Positions 28,401 to 39,300 of a stretch of 64,000 nucleotides of DNA are shown here, piece by piece. Both the position numbers and the translations under genes were made by a program. The notes beneath the pieces were generated by a model. It was not told the DNA's origin. It worked only from the letters and a program-made list of their open reading frames with translations, and searched no databases. Origin of the DNA: Argopecten irradians (lineage: Eukaryota > Mollusca > Bivalvia > Pectinida > Pectinidae); contig NC_091134.1 in NCBI RefSeq assembly GCF_041381155.1, positions 17,238,008-17,302,007 on the forward strand, given 5' to 3'. How positions within the stretch are numbered: position 1 is the stretch's first letter; every line of letters starts with the position of its first letter.

Positions 28401-31400
28401 CATCCTGTCCCCTAGCCCCTGTCTCATCCCATCCTGTCCCCTAGCTCCCTGTCTCATCCCATCCTGTCCCCTAGCTCCCTGTCTCATCCCATCCTGTCCC
28501 TAGCCCCCTGTCTCATCCCTCTGCCCCCTGTCTCATCCCATCTGTCCTAGCCCCCTGCCCCCTCTCCATCCCATCCTGTCCCCTAGCCCCCTGCCTCATC
28601 CCATCCTGTCCCCTAGCCCCTGTCTCATCCATCCTGTCCCCTAGCTCCCTGTCTCATCCCATCCTGTCCCCTAGCCCCCTGCCTCATCCCATCCTGTCCC
28701 CTAGCCCCCTGTCTCATCCATCTGTCCTAGCCCTGCATCCCTCCTGCCCTATCCGTTCACTCTGCCCCCCTGTCTCATCCCATCCTGTCCCCTAGCCCCT
28801 GTCTCATCCCATCCTGTCCCCTAGCTCCCTGTCTCATCCCATCCTGTCCCCTAGCTCCCTGCTCATCCATCCCATCCTGTCCATCTGTCCCCTAGCTCCC
28901 TGTCTCATCCCATCCTGTCCCCTAGCTCCCTGTCTCATCCCATCCTGTCCCCTAGCCCCCTGTCTCATCCCATCCTGTCCCCTAGCTCCCCTGTCTCATC
29001 CCATCCTGTCCCCTAGCTCCCTGTCTCATCCCATCCTGTCCCCTAGCTCCCTGTCTCATCCCATCCTGTCCCCTAGCCCCCTGTCTCATCCCATCCTGTC
29101 CCCTAGCCCCCTGTCTCATCCCATCCTGTCCCCTAGCTCCCTGTCTCATCCCATCCTGTCCCCTAGCCCCTGTCTCATCCCATCATCCTCCATCCCCCCC
29201 TACCCCCCTGCCTCATCCCATCCCTGTCCCCTAGCCCCCTCTCATCCCATCCTGCCCCTAGCCCCCTGCTCATCCCATCCTGTGCCTGCTCATCCCATCC
29301 TGTCCCCTAGCTCCCCGTCTCATCCCATCCTGCCCCCTAGCCCCCTGCCTCATCCCATCCTGTCCCCTAGCCCCCTGCCTCATCCCATCCTGTCCCCTAG
29401 CCCCCTGTCTCATCCCATCCTGTCCCCTAGCCCCCTGTCTCATCCCATCCTGTCCCCTAGCTCCCCTCTCTCATCCCATCCTGCCCCCTAGCCCCTGCCT
29501 CATCCCATCCTGCCCCTAGCCCCCTGCCTCATCCCATCCTCCCCTAGCCCCCTGCCTCATCCCATCCTGTCCCCTAGCCCCCTGCCTCATCCCATCCTGT
29601 CCCCTAGCCCCCCTATCTCTCCCCTGTGCTCATCCCATCCTGTCCCCTAGCCCCCTGCCTCATCCCATCCTGTCCCCTAGCCCCCTGCCTCATCCCATCC
29701 TGTCCCCTAGCTCCCTGCTCATCCCATCCTGTCCCCTAGCCCCCTGTCTCATCCCATCCTGTCCCCTAGCCCCCTGTCTCATCCCATCCTGTCCCCTAGC
29801 TCCCCGTCTCATCCCATCCTGTCCCCTAGCTCCCTGTCTCATCCCATCCTGTCCCCTAGCTCCCTGTCTCATCCCATCCTGTCCCCTAAGCCCCCTGTCT
29901 CATCCCATCCTGTCCCCTAGCCCCCTGCCTCATCCCATCCTGTCCCCTAGCCCCTGTCCTCATCCCATCCTGTCCCCTACCCCCTGTCTCATCCATCCTG
30001 TCCCCTAGCCCCCTGCCTCATCCCATCCTGTCCCCTAGCCCCCTGTCTCATCCATCCTGCCCCTAGCCCCCTGCCTCATCCATCCTCCCGCCCTCCTCAT
30101 CCCATCCTGCCCCCTAGCCCCTGCCTCATCCCATCCTGTCCCCTAGCCCCCTGCCTCATCCCATCCTGTCCCCTAGCTTCCCGTCTCATCCCATCCTGTC
30201 CCCTAGCTCCCTGTCTCATCCCATCCTGTCCCCTAGCTCCTTGTCTCATCCCATCCTGTCCCCTAGCCCCCTGTCTCATCCTATTCTGTCCCCTCCCATC
30301 CTGTCATAGTTTGAAATATGGAGGAGGAAGCAAAAATATGTAATACATAAAGATGTTTCTGGTTTTTATCTCATATTCTAACTAAAAATGTCCAGATCAA
30401 GTTGAAAAATGATCTTTGCTTCACTATCAAGTAAAATATTGCATCAACATTATGGTGTATTTTGCTAGATATCAAGAATTTGCTCCTTGTTTGATTGAAT
30501 TTTGGTGCAGTTTTAAATTAAGACTTAATTAACATAATTTTTACAATTAAATAATTGTTTGCTTATCACAATGATTTTTTTGATATCACATTTTTAACAA
30601 ATGTCACTATAATTAAAATAAAATCCTACTTTATCAGAGAACCCAGCTCACGAGGAAGATGAGTACAGACTGGAAGTATTAATAGCGCTCCGGAAGCTGG
30701 AACGACTGGACAAGGACGAGTACTCTGAGGAAGAGAGGAATGAAGCAGAGGAGATATATGAACAACGCCTAAAGGAAGATGCAGAGAGAGAAGTAGGTTG
30801 AGAACTTGGTTTAAAAAAAAGTCCAGTTTAAAAAGCATATAAATTTCCCTCCCCGATTGAGATACATTCAAAGGCATCCTAAACAATTATTTCAGATCCC
30901 AATGAAATTAAAAAATAGTGACTTCAATGCTTACAATTAATTTTCCAGACTACTTTATAAAATGAAATATGTTTACACGTATGATTCCATTGATTTTTTC
31001 TAAGGGATTATTTTTTCCAAATCAATACGTAGCGTCAATGTTTCTGTTGTGATTTCACAATAACGTCGGGTTTTGGCGCCATTCTCGGATATTTTTTTTC
31101 CATTGTGGAATGAAAAAAATGAATAGGCCAATCAGAAAGCCAGAAACAAAGAGAAAATGAATTATTTTTATTTAAAATCTTGGCGATATGTTGTTTAAAG
31201 TCAATTTTTTTTTCAAATTATCAAAGTGTCAGCTTGTTTCCTTTGAATGATTTCCAGAAAATGATAACAATAATGATCACAAAATTTATTTTGTGGATGG
31301 TTGTGAAAGAGTGTTGTTCAGAAGTTGCACCTTTGTTAAATGGTATTTTATCCTGCGGCCAAACAGCAATTATTGAAAAGACAGACGATAATTTGGAAAG

Positions 31401-34400
31401 CATAATATTTTCATTTAATTTATATGTATTCATCTTTTCATTTTAAACATGGATTTATAGATATCTTTATTCGTGGTTTATGGCTAAATATATGTTGTTG
31501 TTTTTTGGTTTATCTATTTATTTTGTTGATTGTAATTGTTTTTGTAAACAAGGAAATGGGGCCATATATGGTGGTAGTGGTTTCATACCAATGTATTTGA
31601 TTCAAAAACTGTTTATCAGGGTATTATATTTGTCTAAATCTTATAAATACATGTTTGATATAATATATGTGAAATGTCTTTGTATCTGATATATCACTGT
31701 AATAATTTAATATGGCGTGTGATGTATGTTTATTCCTGAAAGAGACAAACTCACAAGAGAAGGCAAATGTTTATTTTTAATTACCACAAAGTCTCAGTAG
31801 TTTCTAGACTCTGGAATAATAAAGGTCACAGTTTCCTTTCTAGACTCTGGAATTATAAAGGTCATTGAAATTTGGTTATCTCCCCTTATCATCAAATGGA
31901 AATATTGAAGATATAATTATTACCATAAATAGATTATGTTTGAAGAAAAAATTCCAAAAGATTCCTTAATATTACAAAAAATATTAAAAATGAAAACCCA
32001 AAAAAAATTGTTTTCATGAATTTTGATCCATATCAGTAAGAAAATACATATTTGCTTTTTTCAAGATTTTGTCTCATAATGAAAATTGTCACATTATGAA
32101 AGCACAGGATTGTTGATGTTTTGCCCTTTGACCTTTCACCACACACTGTGTGACCTTTGATTGACAGGCTAATGGAGAAGAACAGCAAAATGAGGATTGA
32201 TGGGAAAAGAGTATGTTGCTATGGCGATGAAATAAATTCTTTGTAACCATAACAATAGATTCGAGCTATTGAGGCTGTAGACCTAGTGCTAATGTTACCC
32301 TCTTCTTTATTAACCAATCAGACTGTTTGATTTTTTTATGCTTTCCTTTGGTATTGATTTTTGTCAATAAATGTTGAATTATCTCCCCTTGCTCAACCTG
32401 CAAAATTACCTTTGCTATTTATGGCCATAATGACCAATGACGTTTATATGCTTGTTATCTATACAAATCCATTTTTTGAAATGATTTATTATCCAATGTT
32501 TCTCCAAAATAACATTAAAAGTTTTATATTTTGAAAATAAACTCAGTATTTATGCCAGATTGACTATGTATAAACACTTTGTCATATGACACTTTCCTGG
32601 GACCTTAATTTAATTTCATAATTTGAGATTATCTACCCTTGTTTTGGTGGTTGGTGCTATGTTTTATGTGTTATCTGTGTCCCGTGTGAGGCTGTGTGTG
32701 ATCCCAGATTTTACCTCGGACTTGTGTAACATGGAATCCCAACACTAATACATACCTATTTTATTACAGCTGTCCTACATTTTGACATGCATGTTCATTT
32801 AACATCAACATATAATAAGATTATGATTAAGGAAATGACTTCTGTCCTTCTAACTGTCTAACCTCCTTAATTATCTACATTTTTTTTTATAATTGTGAGA
32901 ACTTTCTGTTGGAGCTCACATTTGATCCTTTTAAAACTTAAAATCATTTTCGTTTATTTTTTTACTATTTGATAAATTTACATAAATCTATCAAAACAAA
33001 TTACACAAATCTCATCAAATTTAATAATACACTGCTTAATTCAAATAGCCTGTAATTCAAAAATATCTAAAATATAATTAGATAGGTCAGACCTAGAAAA
33101 CATATATAGTGTCAGCAATAGAGGAAGGGAGATAACTCTGTTGTTAAGTGTATAGTTCAGTTAATGCCAGTTCTCATTAAACATTATGCATTTGTGCTAT
33201 TATGTAGGCAAAGTATTGATAACAAGAATAAAAGATACATCAATGGCCTAAATATTTGTAACTCGATCCTCCACTGACAAGCCAATCTATATTTGTTTCA
33301 GCAAAAAAATTATTAAGCATTCAACATGACTTATTGTGTAGCTTGTTGTTGGTAAGAAAGAACACAAGTTGATGAATTCCTATTTTTGAAAAATTCCTTA
33401 TCTTCATTTTTCTTTTAAACAGAATTTTTTCTTGCTTTAAAAGTGTGCTGAAAGAGTTTCAAAACAGTATAAACTTTGTTTTTTTCTTTCTTTATTTCAT
33501 TTTTCTGTGTACGTGTTTGTATTGTGATTTCTAGTGGTATCAACCCTTCAAAAAAAATTTTACTGCGTTATTTACTTGAAACTTTACAACAAATTTTATC
33601 ACATGATCTCTGCCCAATACCTGTATATTTCTAGATCTTATCTCAAGAATTCGGCACAGTTTAATTTTTTATAATTTTGCTTTGTAAAACTCATTATTGA
33701 AAGTTTGTTTTATTTTGTACACATGATATGTAATCTTTCTATCCAATATACCGTAAACACTCATTATAATTTTTGTCTTTTGAAATAATGTGCGATACTT
33801 GTTTCACAGATTATAAAAATACCTTAAAAGAGTTCTATTTCAGAACTCAAATATGGCAATCGACTTATTAAAAATGATAGCTAGTCATCTAGTATATATT
33901 CATTTAAATTTATCTATTATGTACTTATGTATGCTCACTTCATATCCATTAATAAAAGATTGATTATAGGTGCATATTAATTTTGGGTATATTATGTTGC
34001 ATACTAAAATATGAAATAAATTACCAGTTACCCACAGTTTTAATCCACACTATTTGAAAATAACTGGTGTCTGATGAAATTTCTAGTCATTGAAAATTTC
34101 AATTTTTAACTACTTCAATTATAATTCAAACAATTCTAAATGACATTTTAAAGAATATGGCATAAAATAAATGACTGAAATTGTAAAAATGAAGTTTAAA
34201 AAAAACACACAGATAGCTCATTTTCTAGAAATTCAAAAATTTCAAAAACCCAGTAATCTCCCTTACTAATCCAAAATCTGGCAGAAACTTTATAAAATCT
34301 TTAATGAGATTTTCATAATTATGATTATATGAAGGGGACATAACTTAGTTAAGGTTCTTATTGATCCCTTGATTTTTGAAGGTGTTGGAAAATTCTGTAT

Positions 34401-34600
34401 CATTAATTAATTATAAGTATATTTTAATTGAGTATTGTTGAAATATGTTGATTAACATGTAGTTACAGCTTTAATGTTAGGAATTTTTATAATTAGTGTT
34501 CCAAACATTATGTAAACAAGGTGCTCTCAAAATACATTGTACTAAGATTTTATCGAATTGTTTATTTCAGAATGAAGATAACTCGGATGAGGATGATTAA
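22444..34600 (+). CDS. LRRC23: LRRC23, leucine-rich repeat radial-spoke protein
   Basis: LRRC23 is an axonemal protein needed for radial spoke 3 in motile cilia and sperm flagella. Exons were joined by frame: 22444-22617, 23978-24090, 24554-24807, 26441-26571, 26968-27104, 27703-27782 and 30638-30792, then a last exon of either 32168-32200 or 34571-34600. All introns are GT-AG and all phases agree. The product is 358 or 357 residues (human 343, from memory). The first 58 residues are almost all Glu/Asp/Gln. Next comes SLLCKTGDGLSHAYVRLDV, very close to human SLLCKTGNGLAHAYVKLEV. LRR blocks follow: HLRYVDVSKNNL, HTLELRGNKL, TTFHLRDNQI, QYINLRGNNI, then an LRR cap ending in LERLDKDEYSEEER and a charged helix. 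Start is the first ATG of exon 1. Intron 3 and intron 6 carry large minisatellites. Identity is secure; the choice of last exon is open. Confidence 0.93.
22791..22948. repeat. Foldback element in LRRC23 intron 1
   Basis: Two arms of about 60-70 bases are inverted copies: the left contains 'ggtgttgggaccaatcct' and 'gaactgtttc', the right 'gaaacagttcacttggttgg' and 'tctcaacacct'. The loop is about 18 bases. Arms are imperfect, so this is probably an older foldback/MITE insertion. Confidence 0.75.
23380..23500 (-). mobile_element. tRNA-derived SINE fragment
   Basis: The reverse complement contains 'tgggttcaaaccctgatctg', a near-perfect Pol III B box (GGTTCAAACCC), after a degraded A-box region. 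It lies in LRRC23 intron 1 in reverse orientation. It does not fold as a complete tRNA by eye, so I call it a SINE head and not a tRNA gene. Confidence 0.45.
23507..23600. repeat. Interspersed-repeat end: AGCTCACCTGGCCCAAAGG
   Basis: The stretch has a small GGCCCAAAGGGCC stem followed by 'gcgtccattgtccgttgtcc' and 'gaaatccgtccgtcaac'. This GTCCGT-rich end is one I associate with a widespread mollusc repeat. Family and full length are not determined. Confidence 0.4.
24931..26160. repeat. 58-bp minisatellite with 126-bp higher-order units (LRRC23 intron 3)
   Basis: Eleven near-identical 58-bp units start at 24951 ('ccaccacagcccagaggtga' through 'actttaactactgg'). They are followed by three 126-bp dimers keyed by 'cagagtttgagagcc' at 25609, 25735 and 25861, then decayed units. 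The unit resembles the reverse complement of the tRNA-like head of the mollusc SINE seen elsewhere here (A-box side, 'taaccactggccacc'). Confidence 0.95.
26655..26885 (+). mobile_element. tRNA-headed SINE, forward (LRRC23 intron 4)
   Basis: A degraded full-length layout in order: A-box-like 'ccactagtggttccgtgg', B-box-like 'gcaagttcaaactcctac', 'gttttctctgggtactcc', then the tail block 'caatgaccttagctttttt' and 'gactttaaa'. This mirrors the reverse-oriented fragment at 5575-5720. It has many substitutions and is old. Confidence 0.5.
27840..30300. repeat. 30-bp C-rich minisatellite, ~2.4 kb (LRRC23 intron 6)
   Basis: Unit: 'ctcatcccatcctgtcccct' followed by 'agccccctgt/c', 30 bp, repeated roughly 80 times with small deletions and C/T variants (agccccc versus agctccc). 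The plus strand is almost free of G; the minus strand has runs of 4-5 G. Since 30 is a multiple of three, frames stay open and translate as a repeating 10-residue block on either strand. These are artefacts and not genes. Confidence 0.97.
32231..32236 (+). other. Poly(A) signal for the short LRRC23 last exon
   Basis: AATAAA lies 31 bases after the TGA of the 32168-32200 exon. This spacing fits a real terminal exon with a very short 3' UTR. Confidence 0.5.
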
Positions 34601-34792
34601 ACAAGATTTTCTAGAAGGAAGATCAGAGAAAATATTCATGACTACTGTCTAATGGTGTAGTATCAGCTGATGTGATGGGATAAAGGACATTTTAAAAATA
34701 ATACGTTAAAAGTGAAAAACTCCTCACCCAATTCTATCTGTGATATTTAACATTTTTAAGGGGTCAACAGATTTATCATGTTTTCACAAAGA

Positions 34793-34849
34793 AATAAAAT
34801 TCAAATATTGAAAAATATCATTATTTTAAAAAATATCCTGAAAAATAAA
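34793..34849 (+). other. Poly(A) signals for the distal LRRC23 last exon
   Basis: AATAAA occurs at 34793-34798 and again at 34844-34849, about 190-245 bases after the TAA at 34598-34600. Either would end the longer transcript before the convergent HES gene. Confidence 0.5.
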
Positions 34850-36336
34850 ATACAGTGAAATGATTGTACTATGTACTATTGTAAATATCATTATTATTAT
34901 TTATGTAAATAAAAATTTCCATTTTTAAATCTAGCAGTTGTTCTTTGTATTTCGATATATTATGGAGATATGAATTGTCTCCTCTTACTGTTGTCTGAGC
35001 GACATATGTATTCATGATACTGTACTTGTGCTCAAATTCCCTTGGTACAAAGTCAGATATCGTAAACAAAAGTGCATTATACACACAATTTGAAGGTAAT
35101 TTGGCAAACCTTGCTAAAAAATTATACTTATGATAATATTTTAGTTTTTCATTATATATATTCTCATGGCTTTTTAAAAATTCTTTGGTTAAATTAACCA
35201 TAGAATCATTTTAGCATTGGAATATAGTATCATGAATACAAACTGAGAAATAAAAACAAAAATATGACTATATGTTAATCATTTTTATTTGTTTTTAATA
35301 AAATATAAAAATAAACCATACATCACAGAAAAAAAAGAAAAATACATCTGATGTATTTTCAAGACATATTTTTGTGCCATGGTGATCAAATCACAGTATA
35401 TGTTGATCACAGAGCTTAAATTTATAAACGTTAGTCATTAGGATAATTAATGAACTGAAGTAAACTTGCTCGCAATTATCATTAATTCACTGACTTATTA
35501 ATTAGATTTAATTATCATTAATAAAGACAAAAAAAATTTATTGTCCTTAATGTACAATATTAATCTTGTTCAAATCAGCATGTTTCTGTGTTTTTATCAC
35601 CATGGTAACATATGTCTTTATAAACAGCACGAAACATGTACATATTTGGTTATGTACAAAATTACATAACATATACAACACATATACAATAATAAATTAT
35701 CTTTAAATACAATCTAAATAGGAAAAGTGTCAGTTTCAATTCTTGTTGGAATCTTATTTTTCATAACCGTTCTGTTAAAATGATAATCCTTTAACTTCCA
35801 TAAATCACTGTTAAATGGATAATGTTCTTACTCTTAAAAATTCTAATAATACATAATGCATATTCTTAGGAATGAAAAATGAGTTTTTAAAATAAGATCA
35901 ATAGACTTTCCATCTACTGAGCCTATACAAAGCTGTTGGTTTACTAAAACACTATTTCATATGAAGGAGTTAAGTCTTACAAGATGTCTTGAAATATATT
36001 AGTAACAATATCCTTATCATAAAGCACAACATTTATTAGCTTCAAACGGAGGTTTCTAGCCACTATAACTTTTGGATTTCATTTAAAACAGGTATATTAT
36101 ACTGAAAACATATGAGCACATTATTCACTTAAAGTGAAAGAAAAGTTCAACCAAAGTCTAAGGGAGATAATCCAATTCCTGTCTTCAGGAACCATATTTT
36201 ACAGGTACAATTGTATTTCACATCACTATCAGAGTGTTAATTCCAAGATGATGTCACAAACTATTTAGTACAGTCATCACTTGAAGTGTTCTTAAAATCT
36301 GTTTCTATGTTCAATATTTTGTTACAATGGCAACAA
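34850..36336. other. Convergent intergenic stretch; HES 3' UTR
   Basis: No coding region is credible here. The part from 36336 down is expected to be the HES 3' UTR. TTTATT at 35284-35289 reads AATAAA on the minus strand and could end it. The 110-codon frame on the minus strand at 34869-35201 has no recognisable content and sits in AT-rich DNA. Confidence 0.5.
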
Positions 36337-39300
36337 TCACCATGGTCTCCACATAGAAGAACTGGAACTGTCGCTGTACATGGATGCACTGTCTGGAGAG
36401 GGGGCCTTGGAAATCTCGGAAACTCCAGCTGAACTAACATCCGGGCTTACAGAGCTGACATCTGGACTCGAATTACTCCACTCAGAATATCCTCGGAACC
36501 ACTCCATGCTGGACATGTTAAAGCCATTCGGGGTACACAAAGGAAGGGATGAAGAAGAGGAGTCCATAGCCGACTGGTTGAAGGACGGACTGGAAAGAGC
36601 TGTTCCAGACATCTGATCCGGTGACCACCGGTGATGACCTTGAGTGGGCAGGTGAAGGTCATTGGTGTACATGGAATGTCCTGGGGTAGCGTAACCTGGT
36701 AACACTGGACAGGTGTAATCAGCAGAAAGGTTGGCAGGAGACAGGTCTACGTTGTAGTTGGTGACTGGTGGAGGGGTCTGCTGGGGAGATGGGAAACGGG
36801 ACAGGTGATAAAACAGCCTCATCTTCACATCGTTGTTAACGGAAACGTCCTGGTTCAGAAGTCGGAAAACCTCCTCCTGACAGCGAGAAAATCCGGACAT
36901 GTAATCTGAGTTCTTGGAATGACCTGAAATATAAAATAAAGAAATGATATTTGTGTCACATTTAATAACATATATATAGACCCCTCCATATCCAATTTTT
37001 TTTATCAACATACCACATTTATTGACCCATGCAACCAATCAAATTGATGACAATGCAGAATATCTATGCCAAAAGAAACCATTTAAATTGTAAAGCTAAC
37101 TTAAATAAATAATAGATTAATTTCATAGATTGAATTGGGTACATGCTTTTCCCAAAATGTTTATCATTGACCCTTAACCTTCAATACCACAGAAAAATGA
37201 ACAAATTTACATTATTCTCTTCCATAGGATGATTATGACCTGTAAACCTTTGACCCCTATATCACATTTGATTGACCCATTTGACCATAATGACGTACTG
37301 TTTATAAATTATCTACATGTATACATATTTGACCCCATGACCTTTTATTTAGTTAATTCAGATACAAATTTACCAAATCATTGTGACCTAATGCTAGAGG
37401 AACCTTAGCTACTGTTATAGCGGAAAAGATATCACTTTCTGATTAGCTTTCCGTCAGAAGGTGATATCTTTTCCTGCTACAACAGTAGCTATAGAGGAAC
37501 CAGACACTGATGTTTGCTGATTCCTTCGACCTATTTTGATATTGATATCTATAATTAATCCTTTTCTTTCATTTGTCAAAACTTGACATCTGACCTATAT
37601 TGTGACCTCATGACCTTACCTGTGGGTATGTCTTTCTGTAGATATTGGACTGTCATTTCCAGAATATCGGCCTTCTCCAGTCGACAGTGTTCATTCTCCT
37701 ACAAAAATGGACAGCAGTGTTATCAATGACAATAAAATACAATGACAATAAAAATATACAAAAATTATTCATCTATGGTAAAAGTTTGAAAAATCAAAAG
37801 TACAAGACCCAATTTGAATTTATAGTGGTAAGATTGGTCAGGACTGATAAAATGCTTACATGTTCTTTAAAATCATTTTCTACCTCAATTTTTAAAGGAA
37901 AAAAATCATTTGGGAAATATCCTAATGTGAAATTGTGGCATAATTTCAGCGATGAAATATGCTTACTATGAAGAGAGAACTGCTATTACAATATGAACAC
38001 AGTAATCTATTAAAAAATTAACATCTTTCAAACATAGAACTCTTCAAAAATAAGGTACCGTTTTACAGCAATCTAGCATACAGACTTAACTAAAATATTA
38101 TTTTTGCCTTTTAACCACAGTATATACTGTATGTTTATTAAAGCTCTGTAAAGATAGCTAGATTATACAACAGATATCTTGTCTATCTATCTACCTGTAA
38201 TTAATTAAACAATGCTTCCTTCACACCTGGATTATGTCTGGTGCAGAGATCATGTTACAACAATGGCATTTCAAAATTATCATTTGATAAACAATTAAAT
38301 ATTAAAGCCTAATCTATGAAATTTGAGTTAATGTGTGACACAAGTTTAAGATGGTGGTCCTTTAGCGGTGCATGTCAAGTGTTCAATGTTGAAAAAATAT
38401 ACAATAACGCCAAAACATGTACATGTACTCAAAATAGTTTTAAACAAGTTTTCTAGCTAAAAAAATTAACAACTGCTTCTAGAGTATATTTATTTCACAA
38501 AAACAAAATAGAAATACATTCCATTAGTCTTTATTTAACACAAATCAGGAAATTAGGAGACAAAGGTTTACAATCGTTATTTTTAGAATAGCAGAAATAG
38601 ATAAATGTAATCAATTTTGAAGAAGAAAGAAGAAGAAGAAGAAAAGAATTTTGAGAACGTTTGATCTCTTGATCTCTGTCTACTTTTATCGAATACGATT
38701 TTCAAAAACCAACTTAACAAGTTGAAGATCATTCCTATAGCAATCTACACGATGAATATGATTTATATTTGTGGTATGGCACATGACCTACACCCCAAGT
38801 GTCACAGCGGTAAATTAACTACCTTATAACCGTTAAATGTTTCTCTTAGTGATTTATCCTTTATCTGTATAACGACAAATTAATTTCCCTTAAGCTGTTT
38901 GTAAAATTATGTAGTTAACATAGATTTTGACAGATCGATGTATCGCTGGTTAGCGCTACGGGGCGTCTTTAGAAGTAGTTATAGCAAATTTACGCGCGTT
39001 CCGTTCTCAGTAGAAGTTGACACTCACACCTTAGCAGTATACAGGTATTTCATATGCAATTAAGTATTGTAATTAGTATGTCTACCTGGCCAGGTAAGGC
39101 ACGGGATTGCAGGTGACCTGACGTCGACAGTCGCGTGTCACCAATTATAGTTGTAAATGGATTAAAAATGTCCTGCTGGGCAACGGATCTAACACGATTG
39201 ATTTGTTATAATTTATCTGTGTCATCACATTCGTTTGACAGAAGGGACAAAATGCAAGTAGAGGGCTAACATGACATACTTAGGGTTTTTTAACCTTAAA

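Noticed and set aside
27863-30279. Several ORFs of 60-93 codons with 10-residue repeats (both strands)
   Set aside because: The 30-bp minisatellite is a multiple of three, so frames stay open by construction; it lies in an LRRC23 intron.
34869-35201. 110-codon minus-strand ORF between LRRC23 and HES
   Set aside because: AT-rich, low-complexity end (NNNNDIYN), no recognisable domain, and it lies in the expected 3' region.
36380-36616. 78-codon plus-strand ORF across the HES last exon
   Set aside because: Antisense shadow of the HES coding exon ending in WRPW.
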